Numbered from the stretch's first letter, positions 15,546 through 24,610 are shown. The stretch: DNA of 64,000 nucleotides from Paenibacillus sp. FSL K6-1330 (GCF_037976825.1 NZ_CP150269.1:2741501-2805500), one strand, 5' to 3'. Numbers and translations are program-made. Notes: generated by a model not told the origin, from the sequence alone.

Positions 15546-16763
15546 ATGTCGGAAGAAACAAGAAATCAAGAGGCTGCTGAAAACCAAGAGCAGCTGGACC
15601 AAATCGTATCCTTGAAAAAAGGGGACACCGTGAAAGGGACGATCGTCAAACTGGAGGACAACCAAGCTTATGTAAGCATTGGATATAAATATGACGGCGT
15701 AATTCCTGTTCGCGAACTGTCTTCTGTACAACTTGATAACGCATCTGATGCGGTTCAGGTTGGCCAAGAGGTAGAGTGCAAAGTCGTTAGCATTAACGAC
15801 GATAAGGAAAGCCTGGTTCTTTCCAAGCGCGCGATCGACACCGAGAATTCATGGGAAGAGCTTGAGAAGCATTTTGCGGATCAGGACGTATTCGAAGTAA
15901 CGGTGGCTGACGTGGTTAAAGGCGGACTCGTAGCTGATGTTGGTGCACGCGGATTTATTCCTGCATCCATGGTAGAGCGTCATTTTGTTGAAGACTTCAG
16001 CGACTACAAAGGCCGCACGCTTCGCGTGAAAGTGAAGGAATTGGACCGCGAGAACAACAAAGTGATTCTTTCCCAGAAGGATGTTCTGGAAGAAGAGTTC
16101 GAAGCTAACAAACAAAAAGTGATGTCCGAGCTTCAAGATGGCCAAGTGCTGGAAGGTACAGTACAACGCCTTACGCAATTCGGCGCATTTGTTGATGTTG
16201 GCGGCGTAGACGGATTGGTTCACGTATCCGAGATCGCTTGGAGCCACGTCGACAAGCCTGCTGATGTATTGTCCGAAGGCGATCAAGTGCGTGTGAAGGT
16301 ACTGAAAGTGGATCCTGAAAAAGGAAAAATCAGCCTCAGTATCAAAGCAGCGGCTCCAGGTCCTTGGGAAACAGCTGGCGAGCAATTCAACACTGGCGAC
16401 ATCGTAACTGGCGTTGTTAAACGTTTGGTTAATTTCGGAGCTTTCGTTGAACTGGCACCAGGTGTTGAAGGTTTGGTTCATATCTCCCAAATCTCTCACA
16501 AGCATATCGGTACACCGCAAGAAGTATTGAAAGAAGGCCAAGAAGTTCAGGTTAAAGTGCTTGATATCAACACTTCTGAGCAACGTATCAGCCTGAGCAT
16601 CAAAGAAACGGAAGAAGCACCAGCTCAAGCTCCTCGAGCTGAAAAACCGTCCAAAGGTCCTAAAATCGACCTGAAAGACAATCCGAACGTTTCTTTGAAC
16701 AATCAAGGCATGAGCGTTACGCTTGGAGAGCGTTTCGGCGATAAGCTGAGCAAATTCAAGTAA
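15546..16763 (+). CDS. ypfD: S1-domain RNA-binding protein (YpfD, ribosomal protein S1 homolog)
   Basis: This 405-residue protein contains four S1 repeats, each beginning with a GDTVKGTIVKL-type strand and containing the DGVIPVRELS or VDGLVHVSEIAW motif. It ends in a charged low-complexity tail. Gram-positive members have four repeats and bind mRNA; in B. subtilis YpfD is not essential, unlike E. coli S1. ATG 15546 follows AGGAGG; an upstream in-frame ATG at 15516 has no site. Its codon use (for example frequent GTT, GAA and CGT) looks tuned for high expression. Terminator at 16811. Confidence 0.92.
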   Translation: MSEETRNQEAAENQEQLDQIVSLKKGDTVKGTIVKLEDNQAYVSIGYKYDGVIPVRELSSVQLDNASDAVQVGQEVECKVVSINDDKESLVLSKRAIDTENSWEELEKHFADQDVFEVTVADVVKGGLVADVGARGFIPASMVERHFVEDFSDYKGRTLRVKVKELDRENNKVILSQKDVLEEEFEANKQKVMSELQDGQVLEGTVQRLTQFGAFVDVGGVDGLVHVSEIAWSHVDKPADVLSEGDQVRVKVLKVDPEKGKISLSIKAAAPGPWETAGEQFNTGDIVTGVVKRLVNFGAFVELAPGVEGLVHISQISHKHIGTPQEVLKEGQEVQVKVLDINTSEQRISLSIKETEEAPAQAPRAEKPSKGPKIDLKDNPNVSLNNQGMSVTLGERFGDKLSKFK

Positions 16764-16810
16764 GCCCGGGAACAGTTTTGTTCGGTCTATTGACCTATCA
16801 TAACGAAGTC

Positions 16811-16848
16811 GGCGAACCCAGAAATCTGGGTTCGCCATTTGTTTTTTT
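16811..16848 (+). terminator. Rho-independent terminator of ypfD
   Basis: GGCGAACCCAG-AAAT-CTGGGTTCGCC, then ATTTG and seven T. Confidence 0.9.
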
Positions 16849-16974
16849 AGGGGACGAACGTTTGCGGATGTTGTAACATGGGGAAGAGCATAATAGAAAT
16901 AAAGATGAAAGGTTAGCCAATTGTAACGTTTTTTGCTATGATGATAATCGTAAGAATTGACAGGAGGAGTGACT

Positions 16975-18297
16975 ATGGCAAGACCCGTAGTGGCTATCGT
17001 TGGACGGCCTAACGTCGGTAAATCGACTATATTTAACCGATTGATTGGCGACAGATTAGCCATCGTTGAAGATAAACCGGGTATTACCCGTGACCGGATT
17101 TACGGTAGTGCCGAATGGAATGGTAAAGCGTTCAGTGTCATTGATACCGGCGGTATTGAAATTGATGGCGATGACATGATATTGAAATCCATACGCATGC
17201 AGGCCGAGCTTGCAATTGAAGAAGCAGACGTCATCGTATTTATGTGCGATGCTAAGGCAGGGGTTACCCAATCGGACGAGGAAGTTGCACAGATTCTGTT
17301 CCGTTCAGGTAAACCTGTCATTCTAAGTGTAAACAAAGTGGATAATTTGAAGCGCGTTGATGATATCTATGAGTTCTATTCCCTCGGATTTGGCGATCCT
17401 GTCGGAATATCGGGCAGTCACGGCACAGGGATTGGCGACCTGCTGGACGTTGTAGTTGAGAATCTGCCTGAGCTGGAAGACGATGGATATGACGAGGATG
17501 TTATTCGAGTTGCCCTGATTGGCAGACCGAATGTGGGCAAGTCCTCCCTAGTTAATGCCATTTTGGGAGAAGAGCGTGTCATTGTCAGTGACGTTGCCGG
17601 CACTACACGCGATGCGATCGACACGCCGTTCGAGAAGGATGGGCAGCGGTATGTGCTCATCGATACGGCAGGCATGCGCAAACGCGGGAAAGTCTATGAG
17701 ACCACAGAGAAATACAGCGTCATGCGTGCCATGCGCGCCATCGAGCGTGCGGATGTTGTTCTCGTCCTCATAAACGGGGAAGAAGGCATCATCGAACAGG
17801 ACAAGCATATTGCCGGTTACGCCTATGAGGCCGGTAAAGCATCGTTGTTCGTTGTGAACAAATGGGATTTGGTCGAGAAAGAGGACAAAACGATGCAGCA
17901 GTTCGAGAAAAAGATTCGGGATCATTTCTTGTTCATGACCTACGCGCCGGTTGTGTTCTTGTCGGCCAAAACGAAGCAGCGCTTGCAAAAGCTGCTCCCT
18001 GTCGTTAAGCATGTGGCCGATCAGCATTCACTTCGCATACAGACACACCTCCTTAACGATGTCATATCCGATGCGATTGCCATCAATCCGCCTCCAACGG
18101 ATAAGGGAAGAAGATTGCGTATTAACTACTCAACACAGGTTGCGGTTAAGCCGCCGACCATGGTCGTATTCGTCAACGATCCTGAATTGATGCACTTCTC
18201 ATATGAGCGTTACCTTGAGAACAAGATTCGGGCCGCGTTTGACTTTGAAGGTACACCCATCAGGATATTTACTCGAAGAAAGTCTGATGAGAGTTAG
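16975..18297 (+). CDS. der: ribosome biogenesis GTPase Der (EngA)
   Basis: This 440-residue protein has two tandem GTPase domains. The first has GRPNVGKST and DTGG near the N terminus; the second has GRPNVGKSS near residue 184, DTAGMRKR and NKWD. A KH-like C-terminal domain follows ([13 protein letters not shown]). Der acts in assembly of the 50S ribosomal subunit. ATG 16975 follows AGGAGG at 7 nt; an upstream in-frame start at 16957 is unneeded. It begins the der-plsY-gpsA operon, with plsY 11 nt downstream. Confidence 0.96.
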   Translation: MARPVVAIVGRPNVGKSTIFNRLIGDRLAIVEDKPGITRDRIYGSAEWNGKAFSVIDTGGIEIDGDDMILKSIRMQAELAIEEADVIVFMCDAKAGVTQSDEEVAQILFRSGKPVILSVNKVDNLKRVDDIYEFYSLGFGDPVGISGSHGTGIGDLLDVVVENLPELEDDGYDEDVIRVALIGRPNVGKSSLVNAILGEERVIVSDVAGTTRDAIDTPFEKDGQRYVLIDTAGMRKRGKVYETTEKYSVMRAMRAIERADVVLVLINGEEGIIEQDKHIAGYAYEAGKASLFVVNKWDLVEKEDKTMQQFEKKIRDHFLFMTYAPVVFLSAKTKQRLQKLLPVVKHVADQHSLRIQTHLLNDVISDAIAINPPPTDKGRRLRINYSTQVAVKPPTMVVFVNDPELMHFSYERYLENKIRAAFDFEGTPIRIFTRRKSDES

Positions 18298-18308
18298 GGG
18301 AGAATAGC

Positions 18309-18935
18309 TTGATTTTGGAGATCGTAGCGATAGTAGTGTGTTATTTACTCGGTTCGGTAAGCTTTAGCGTACTGTTTGCCAAAATCCTGAAAGGGATTGA
18401 CATTCGTCAGCATGGCAGCGGCAACGCTGGGGCAACCAATACCCTTCGCGTCCTGGGAAAGGGACCTGCGATACTTGTATTGGTCTTGGATGTAATTAAG
18501 GGCATCGCTGCGGTTTGGATCGGACGATGGCTTGGGGGGGACAATGCATGGCTGCCGGGATTGTGCGGTATTGCGGCCATTATCGGTCATAATTGGCCTC
18601 TATACTTCCGCTTTCGAGGCGGCAAAGGGATTGCAACCGCCATTGGGGTGCTTGCTACGCTTTGCTTTATACCAGCGGTTATAGCAGGCATTATCGCAAT
18701 TCTATCCATTGTTTTTACCCGTTATGTATCTTTGGGTTCCCTTATTTTTGTAGTGCTTACCCCTGTTTTTCTATTGATCGCGGATTATTCGTGGCCAATC
18801 TTTTGGACGAGCTTCATCATATGTGTATTCGCCTTCTGGCGGCATCGCTCGAACATCGTGAAGCTTGTGCAGGGGCGTGAAAACAAGCTGGGTTCTGGAA
18901 AAGGAAAGGGCAAAGGAGGGAAGCGCGTTGTCTGA
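18309..18935 (+). CDS. plsY: glycerol-3-phosphate acyltransferase PlsY
   Basis: This 208-residue polytopic protein uses acyl phosphate to acylate glycerol 3-phosphate. Conserved motifs include GSVSFSVLFAK, the HGSGNAGATNTLR glycerol-phosphate loop and FRGGKGIAT. It ends in a basic GKGKGKGGKR tail. The start is TTG, about 10 nt after GGGGAG. The gene overlaps gpsA by 8 nt, so the enzyme that makes glycerol 3-phosphate and the one that uses it are co-translated. Confidence 0.95.
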   Translation: MILEIVAIVVCYLLGSVSFSVLFAKILKGIDIRQHGSGNAGATNTLRVLGKGPAILVLVLDVIKGIAAVWIGRWLGGDNAWLPGLCGIAAIIGHNWPLYFRFRGGKGIATAIGVLATLCFIPAVIAGIIAILSIVFTRYVSLGSLIFVVLTPVFLLIADYSWPIFWTSFIICVFAFWRHRSNIVKLVQGRENKLGSGKGKGKGGKRVV

Positions 18936-19968
18936 CAAAGTCGCTGTTCTGGTGGCAGGCAGTTGGGGAACCGCTTTGGCAAGTGTTCTCGCTTCTAATA
19001 ATCTGGATGTTGTCGTCTGGACAAGAACAGAGGAACAGACTCGTGAAATCAACGAGTCCCATACCAACAACCGTTATTTACCCGGGGTGGAGTTATCACC
19101 GAATATCCGCGCTACAACCGATATGAAAGAGGCTGTCTCGTCGGCTGCTGCTGTGGTTATCGTTGCACCTTCGTCCGCGATGCGGGAAGTGTCGGGGCAG
19201 TTGAAGCAGTTTTGGACCGAGGACATGCTGGTGATTCATGCGACCAAAGGATTTGAAATTGAATCCTTGAAGCGGATGTCCACCGTCATATCCGAGGAGC
19301 TTGGCTGTGAGGAAGGCCGCGTAGTAGTATTATCAGGACCCAGCCATGCGGAGGAAGTGGTCAGACGCTGCCCGACAACGGTCGTTGTGGCGTCTTTGGA
19401 TGCCGAGGCGGCTGTAGCCGCTCAGGATTTGTTTATGAACACATATTTCAGAGTGTACACGAATCGGGATATGATTGGTGTTGAGTTGGCCGGGGCCTTG
19501 AAGAATATCATAGCTTTGGGCGCCGGGATGTCCGACGGACTGGGCTTCGGTGATAATGCCAAGGCAGCGCTTATTACGAGAGGTTTGGCAGAAATTTTGC
19601 GAATCGGCATGGAAATGGGGGCGAATCCGCTGACATTTGCCGGGCTGGCCGGGATCGGTGACCTCGTGGTTACCGCCACCAGTCAGCATAGCCGAAATTG
19701 GCGAGCTGGCTCGATGCTGGGTCAGGGTAAGAAGTTAGACGAGGTTCTGGGTTCCATGGGAATGGTTGTGGAAGGCATTCGAACGACCCAAGCCGCACAT
19801 GCCATCTCCGAGAAATACGGCGTACAGATGCCGATTGCCGATCAGCTGTACCATGTGTTGTTTAAAGACCGCAATCCCCGCATTGCCGTTGAAGCCTTGA
19901 TGGGCAGGGACCCCAAGACCGAGATGGAATTGATGCCGCTTGAAACTTGGGAGCAATGGCACACTTAG
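18928..19968 (+). CDS. gpsA: NAD(P)-dependent glycerol-3-phosphate dehydrogenase
   Basis: This 346-residue enzyme reduces dihydroxyacetone phosphate to sn-glycerol 3-phosphate. Visible motifs are ATKGFE, LSGPSHAEEV, the catalytic lysine region ELAGALKNIIA and the substrate-binding TSQHSRN. The N-terminal dinucleotide loop reads VAGSWGTALA, where most family members have GAGSWGTALA, so the first glycine is valine here. The start is TTG 18928, 8 nt after AAGGAGGG and inside the end of plsY. Last gene of the der-plsY-gpsA group. Confidence 0.94.
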   Translation: MSDKVAVLVAGSWGTALASVLASNNLDVVVWTRTEEQTREINESHTNNRYLPGVELSPNIRATTDMKEAVSSAAAVVIVAPSSAMREVSGQLKQFWTEDMLVIHATKGFEIESLKRMSTVISEELGCEEGRVVVLSGPSHAEEVVRRCPTTVVVASLDAEAAVAAQDLFMNTYFRVYTNRDMIGVELAGALKNIIALGAGMSDGLGFGDNAKAALITRGLAEILRIGMEMGANPLTFAGLAGIGDLVVTATSQHSRNWRAGSMLGQGKKLDEVLGSMGMVVEGIRTTQAAHAISEKYGVQMPIADQLYHVLFKDRNPRIAVEALMGRDPKTEMELMPLETWEQWHT

Positions 19969-20031
19969 CTTATTCACCATTCCGATGATTGACTCATATA
20001 TTGATGTGAGGATGTCGGAGGAGGGGTGGAT

Positions 20032-20307
20032 ATGAGCAAAAGCTTTCACAAGGATGTACTGAATGCGATTAACAAGAAAAGCGGCAAGAAAATTTCTTCA
20101 GGGGCTGTCAATAAGCTGGCTAGTACGGTTAAGCCGTCTACAATGCAAAATGAAGCCCAGCTCCGCCAGCTGATCAAGCAGGTATCTTCGATGGCGAACA
20201 TACCTGTTAGTGAGGACACGATCCAGGAGATTGTCGGTGCGGTGAAGAAGAGTGGCATGAATCCGAGCAATATGGAAGCCTTGATGAAAATGATGATGAA
20301 CAAATAA
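20032..20307 (+). CDS. spoVIF: stage VI sporulation protein F
   Basis: This 91-residue protein begins MSKSFHKDVLNAINKKSGK and has the SpoVIF-type segments SGAVNKLASTVKPSTMQ and QLRQLIKQVSSMANIPVSE. In B. subtilis SpoVIF is a coat-associated protein needed for GerE-dependent late coat assembly. GGAGGAGGGG lies 7 nt before ATG 20032; GTG 20026 is an alternative adding two residues. It is a single gene, inserted here between gpsA and the yphE-like gene, with its own terminator. Confidence 0.82.
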   Translation: MSKSFHKDVLNAINKKSGKKISSGAVNKLASTVKPSTMQNEAQLRQLIKQVSSMANIPVSEDTIQEIVGAVKKSGMNPSNMEALMKMMMNK

Positions 20308-20324
20308 GATACGATGATAATGTT

Positions 20325-20370
20325 GAACAAAAGACGCTCCTGATGGGATAGCGGCTTTTGTTCTTTTTTT
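20325..20370 (+). terminator. Rho-independent terminator of spoVIF
   Basis: GAACAAAAGACGCT pairs with AGCGGCTTTTGTTC (one A/G mismatch) and is followed by seven T. Confidence 0.9.
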
Positions 20371-20449
20371 CGACATACCTGAGGTGAGGCGCTATCATTT
20401 TCGTGATATAATAGGTTGAAATTGATGAGAGATTGGAGAGTTTCGTGAC

Positions 20450-20629
20450 ATGGATCCAATGCAAAAGATGTGGCTGTCCCTAGTCGCATTATTGATTATG
20501 GCACTATCGGTCATCGTGGTTACGCTTGCGCGAAGCAAGACCAAGGGTTTTCTGCGCGGGGCACTGTCGTTCGTAGCCTTTATGATGATGATTTTCGGTT
20601 TTATTATTGGACTGGCCTCCATCATATAA
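20450..20629 (+). CDS. DUF2768 family membrane protein (YphE-like)
   Basis: This 59-residue protein (MDPMQKMWLSLVALLIMALS at its start) has two hydrophobic helices (about 7-26 and 39-58) separated by a basic loop, RSKTKGF. This is the layout of DUF2768/YphE proteins, which in B. subtilis lie between gpsA and spoIVA just as here. Function is unknown. GGAGAG is about 10 nt before ATG. A TATAAT at 20406 could belong to its promoter, but no convincing -35 is visible. Confidence 0.72.
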   Translation: MDPMQKMWLSLVALLIMALSVIVVTLARSKTKGFLRGALSFVAFMMMIFGFIIGLASII

Positions 20630-20669
20630 CGAGGAAGCCGATCTGGACGATACGGTAAAGGGGTGCAGC

Positions 20670-21254
20670 ATGACGCTGAATGATCTGCCGGAATTGGAGA
20701 ATGTGTTAGCTACCGCCATTCATAAGATGAATCAGGCGCCTATTGCTTGGCTGCTAGGTGGAAGCTGCAGCTTGCTTCTTCAGGATGTAACATTGGACAA
20801 GCCGCCGAGAGATATCGATATCTATACCGATGCAGGGGGTGTACAGCCTTTGCATGAGTCGCTGGCTTCTATGGCCGTGGATGCTCCCCACTTAGACCAA
20901 GAAGGGATATATTCCTCGATACTGAGCCACTATGAAATAGAGAAAGTTCCGATTGAACTGGTAGGCGGATTTGAAGTGAATTCAAACGGGTCCTCCTACT
21001 GCGTTGAGATCGATCAATTGCTGTATCCTGCAGCACTAGAGAGTCATATACAGGACGTCACGGTGCGCCTGATGCCGTTATCCCATGAACTGGTGTTTAA
21101 TGTGCTTCGAGACAGGCCGGATCGATACGTCGCCATTGCGGAAGCGATCTCGCGGGACATGGACCATCATATGCCGCTTCTGCAGCAGTTGTTAAGCCGG
21201 AACCATCTGCATGGGGAGCATCGAATGGTTTTGAACCGATTAACTGGATTGTAA
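20670..21254 (+). CDS. putative nucleotidyltransferase-fold protein
   Basis: This 194-residue protein carries WLLGGSCSLLLQ followed about 14 residues later by RDIDIYTD. That matches the GGS...DxD signature of minimal nucleotidyltransferase domains such as those of AbiEii-like and DUF proteins. The rest has no clear catalytic motif that I can name. ATG 20670 follows AAAGGGGTG. It is inserted between the yphE-like gene and the ferredoxin and is probably co-transcribed with both. Target and reaction are unknown. Confidence 0.6.
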   Translation: MTLNDLPELENVLATAIHKMNQAPIAWLLGGSCSLLLQDVTLDKPPRDIDIYTDAGGVQPLHESLASMAVDAPHLDQEGIYSSILSHYEIEKVPIELVGGFEVNSNGSSYCVEIDQLLYPAALESHIQDVTVRLMPLSHELVFNVLRDRPDRYVAIAEAISRDMDHHMPLLQQLLSRNHLHGEHRMVLNRLTGL

Positions 21255-21323
21255 CCGAAGTGCTGTGAAAAATGGCCAGGGAGCATAGCAGAATGTGTAC
21301 ATAAGAAAAGGAGCGCGTTACCG

Positions 21324-21683
21324 TTGGACTACGAGGTATTATTTCAGCCGGATCAGAAAAAGGTCAAGGTTCGTCCGCACACGAATGTTCTGGATGCCTC
21401 GCGTCGGGCGGGTGTGCGTATTCCTACCCGTTGCGGAGGCAAAGCCGGTTGTTTGATGTGCAAGATCATCGTTCCGAGCGAGGAGCGCGATCATTGCTCT
21501 GCGCCTGAGCCCAAGGAAATCAGGAAGCTGGGGACATCGATGATTGAACAAGGCTACCGGCTATCCTGCCAGACGAGAATTACGAATCACATTAAGGTAA
21601 TGATTCCCGAGGATCCGCTCAAAGCTGCGATACGCAAACAGCTGGAAGCTGCGAGAAACCGGGAGTCCGATGACTTTATTTAA
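21324..21683 (+). CDS. 2Fe-2S ferredoxin
   Basis: This 119-residue protein has a 2Fe-2S ferredoxin domain with cysteines spaced Cx5Cx2C (TRCGGKAGCLMCK) and a fourth in YRLSCQTRI. The Cx5C spacing is of the adrenodoxin/bacterial type rather than the plant Cx4C type. It may pass electrons to an unidentified oxidase or reductase. The start is TTG 21324, 10 nt after AAGGAG. The yphF-like gene follows by 17 nt. Confidence 0.82.
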   Translation: MDYEVLFQPDQKKVKVRPHTNVLDASRRAGVRIPTRCGGKAGCLMCKIIVPSEERDHCSAPEPKEIRKLGTSMIEQGYRLSCQTRITNHIKVMIPEDPLKAAIRKQLEAARNRESDDFI

Positions 21684-21700
21684 AGCGAGGATGATGTTAG

Positions 21701-22459
21701 TTGAGTATGATCACTTGGATGACCCAAGCGGCGGGCCGTTCGAAGCGGACGTCTGCAGTCTTAATCCTGGTGCTGTTTCCGATGTTACTGACAGGATGTC
21801 TTTATCCTGACGAGAAATTGCAGGAGAACAAGGTTTCGTATAGGGAAAGTGTCAAACGGATACAATCGGCTGTAGATGACTTTTATAAAGAACAGGGAAT
21901 CTTGCCGATAATTACAGCGGGTCCGGAAATTCCGCGGTATGAGAAATACCGGGTGGATATGGATCAGCTGAAGAACCGGGGATACATCGACCAAATTCCG
22001 GATACGGCATTTGAGAAGGGCGGCAGCGGATATTTTCTCATTATTAATGAGGAAACCGAGCCAACCGTGAAGGTGATGGACTTAACCACGGCCCAGAAGG
22101 TGAATGACGTTCAGAGAGCCGTGAATTTGTACAAAATGGCGCATGACAACGCTCTCCCTGCAGGAGAAGCCCTCTACCCGGGGTATACGGCAGTGGACCT
22201 GTCCAAGACCGATGCCAAATCCATTACATTGATGAGTGTATACTCGGGTCAGGAGTTGGCCTTTATGATGGATGAAGAGGGAACGGTGTACGCCGATTAT
22301 GCCTTTGATATTATGCAGGCGATCCAGAAGAACGATTCCGACCCTCAAGAAGGAGAGGATTTACGGGTGTTCCTGGAGCAGGAATCCTATTATGTCCCTG
22401 TAAAATCCGTACCTTATACATGGAAGGATGGGCAGCCCGTTGCTCAGCCGCTATCCTAA
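21701..22459 (+). CDS. lipoprotein, YphF-like
   Basis: This 252-residue protein has a signal peptide ending in the lipobox LLTGC near residue 33. The mature part is polar, with segments such as VKRIQSAVDDFYKEQGILPI, which resembles pilin-like or YphF proteins that contain a helix followed by a predicted globular domain. Position just before spoIVA matches B. subtilis yphF. TTG 21701 has GAGG at about 10 nt; ATG 21707 is an alternative. The role is unknown. Confidence 0.68.
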   Translation: MSMITWMTQAAGRSKRTSAVLILVLFPMLLTGCLYPDEKLQENKVSYRESVKRIQSAVDDFYKEQGILPIITAGPEIPRYEKYRVDMDQLKNRGYIDQIPDTAFEKGGSGYFLIINEETEPTVKVMDLTTAQKVNDVQRAVNLYKMAHDNALPAGEALYPGYTAVDLSKTDAKSITLMSVYSGQELAFMMDEEGTVYADYAFDIMQAIQKNDSDPQEGEDLRVFLEQESYYVPVKSVPYTWKDGQPVAQPLS

Positions 22460-22464
22460 ACCTA

Positions 22465-22491
22465 TACCCGCCGTTGTCGGCGGGTATTTTT
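22465..22491 (+). terminator. Rho-independent terminator
   Basis: TACCCGCCG-TTGT-CGGCGGGTA followed by five T, immediately after the yphF-like gene. Confidence 0.92.
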
Positions 22492-23062
22492 GTTGAGTCT
22501 GCATGGTGACCCATATCAGTAGAGGAATGAGTATGCGGAAGCCATAATGCAGCCTACATTTTATCCTTGAGACCCTTCTTCGATAGACTTTTTTGAAAAT
22601 GGTTGAATCTCTTTGGAATATCTATTAAAGTGCGCGCATATTCATAATCTGAAAGAGTAGTGCGGGCAAGAGCCGGTTGCCCACATCATGAGGCATACGA
22701 AAACGTCTGAAGGCGCACAGCATGAAGATAAACCGCGCCCCAGCGGTAGTTTTCTTTACGGTATTCGATGACGGTGTCTAGTTGGTTTGGGCCTGTTCGA
22801 TATCTTAAAAAAAACTGGACGGACTTTAAGGGGCAACCGTCATATTTTTGAACCCGGTACATAAGATGTTACTAGTCCAAATGCATGTACGAGTTACGCC
22901 GCTTTGCCGTTTCCATCAAAACTCATGGAATACCGGCGGCGGGATGCTGGCGACATTGTAAAGGCTGCTCATCTGTTGCAATGGCTTTGGCTATGAGTGG
23001 AACACGAAGCGGATGCTCTTAAAGCATTTTTCCTTCGGAGTAATTTGAGGAGGGGATCTCTT
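22492..23062 (+). other. 570-bp non-coding stretch upstream of spoIVA
   Basis: No convincing gene. A possible sigma-E-like element lies at 22616-22644 (GAATATCT, 13 bp, CATATTCA). Further on are a hairpin GGGCAA/TTGCCC (22664-22682) and a longer paired region. There ATGACGGT-GTCTAGTT (22768-22783) faces AACTGGAC (22813-22820) and ACCGTCAT (22836-22843), followed by ATTTTTG. It may be a long structured 5' leader or a separate RNA. Confidence 0.4.
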
Positions 23063-24541
23063 TTGGAAAAAGTGGACATTTTTAAGGACATTGCCGAACG
23101 GACCGGAGGGGACATTTACTTAGGTGTTGTCGGTGCCGTCCGTACGGGAAAATCAACCTTCATCAAGCGGTTTATGGAGACGGTTGTTCTCCCGAACATT
23201 ACGAACGAGGCGGATCGAGTAAGAGCTGTCGATGAGCTGCCTCAAAGTGCTGCAGGGAAAACAATCATGACAACCGAGCCGAAATTTGTGCCAAACAACG
23301 CGGTACAAATCAAAGTTACGGAAGGTCTTGAGGTTAACGTAAGATTGGTGGATTGTGTAGGCTATGCCGTTGAAGGCGCTAAGGGCTACGAGGACGAGAA
23401 TGGCCCGAGAATGATCTCGACGCCATGGTTCGAAGAGCCGATTCCGTTCCAGGAAGCGGCAGAAATCGGAACCCGCAAAGTCATCCAGGAGCACTCCACA
23501 CTTGGCGTTGTCGTCACAACAGACGGAAGCATTGCGGAAATTCCGCGAAGCTCTTATGTTGACGCTGAGGAACGCGTCATCGAGGAACTGAAGGAGGTCG
23601 GCAAGCCATTCGTGGTGGTCATAAACTCGACACGACCACGCAGTGAAGAAGCGCTTCAGCTGCGCAATGAGCTGGCTGAGAAATACGACATTCCGGTAAT
23701 GACACTAAGTGCAGCTACGATGACCGAAGATGATGTAACCGGTGTTCTTCGTGAAGTATTGTATGAATTCCCAGTGCATGAAGTGAACGTCAATCTGCCT
23801 AGCTGGGTTATGGTGCTTAACGAGAACCACTGGCTGCGCAGCAACTATGAGAACTCGGTCAGAGATACCGTGAAGGATATCCGTCGTCTGCGTGACGTGG
23901 ATCGGGTGGTCAGCCAGTTCATGGAGTATGACTTCATCAACCATGCTGGACTTAGCGGCATGAATATGGGTCAGGGCGTTGCCGAGATCGATCTCTTCGC
24001 ACCTGACGAACTGTATGACCGGATCTTGATGGAGGTTGTGGGTGTCGAGATTCGCGGTAAAGATCATTTACTGCAGCTGATGCAGGAGTTCTCCCATGCC
24101 AAACGGGAATACGACCGCTTCGCTGAAGCGCTTGAAATGGTTAAAACGACAGGTTACGGTATCGCTGCTCCTTCCCTGGCTGAGATGGCGCTGGATGAGC
24201 CTGAGCTTATCCGTCAAGGCACTCGTTTCGGGGTAAGATTGAAAGCGACCGCGCCTTCCATCCATATGATTCGAGTCGATGTGGAATCCGAGTTCTCGCC
24301 GATTATCGGCACAGAGAAGCAGAGCGAAGAGCTTGTGCGCTATCTGATGCAGGATTTCGAGAACGATCCGATCAAGATTTGGGAATCCGATATATTCGGA
24401 CGCTCGCTGCACTCGATCGTCCGTGAAGGCATTCAAGGCAAAATCGCGATGATGCCTGATAATGCGAGATATAAATTGCAAGAAACTTTAGGTCGGATCA
24501 TCAACGAAGGTTCCGGCGGTTTGATCGCGATCATTCTTTAA
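23063..24541 (+). CDS. spoIVA: stage IV sporulation protein A (spore coat ATPase)
   Basis: This 492-residue protein has exactly the length of B. subtilis SpoIVA. The Walker A motif GAVRTGKST puts the catalytic lysine at residue 30; VDCVGYAV forms the Walker B/switch region and INSTRP follows. SpoIVA hydrolyses ATP to polymerise on the forespore surface, forming the base of the coat together with SpoVM. The C-terminal end EGSGGLIAIIL is the typical polymerisation/localisation tail. The start is TTG 23063 after GAGGAGGGG. It is expected to be mother-cell (sigma-E) expressed. Confidence 0.97.
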   Translation: MEKVDIFKDIAERTGGDIYLGVVGAVRTGKSTFIKRFMETVVLPNITNEADRVRAVDELPQSAAGKTIMTTEPKFVPNNAVQIKVTEGLEVNVRLVDCVGYAVEGAKGYEDENGPRMISTPWFEEPIPFQEAAEIGTRKVIQEHSTLGVVVTTDGSIAEIPRSSYVDAEERVIEELKEVGKPFVVVINSTRPRSEEALQLRNELAEKYDIPVMTLSAATMTEDDVTGVLREVLYEFPVHEVNVNLPSWVMVLNENHWLRSNYENSVRDTVKDIRRLRDVDRVVSQFMEYDFINHAGLSGMNMGQGVAEIDLFAPDELYDRILMEVVGVEIRGKDHLLQLMQEFSHAKREYDRFAEALEMVKTTGYGIAAPSLAEMALDEPELIRQGTRFGVRLKATAPSIHMIRVDVESEFSPIIGTEKQSEELVRYLMQDFENDPIKIWESDIFGRSLHSIVREGIQGKIAMMPDNARYKLQETLGRIINEGSGGLIAIIL

Positions 24542-24568
24542 GTGAGTATCGATCAGGTGTTGAATACG

Positions 24569-24610
24569 CAGTCGCTAACGGGTCTAAAGTCCCGATTAGC
24601 GGCTGTTTTT
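24569..24610 (+). terminator. Rho-independent terminator of spoIVA
   Basis: CAGTCGCTAACGGG pairs with CCCGATTAGCGGCTG, followed by five T. Confidence 0.88.

Noticed and set aside
20406..20411. TATAAT before the yphE-like gene as a sigma-A promoter
   Set aside because: No acceptable -35 element at 16-18 bp.
22688..22771. 27-codon frame (starting MRHTKTSEG) upstream of spoIVA
   Set aside because: No ribosome site and no recognisable relative; left as part of the non-coding region.
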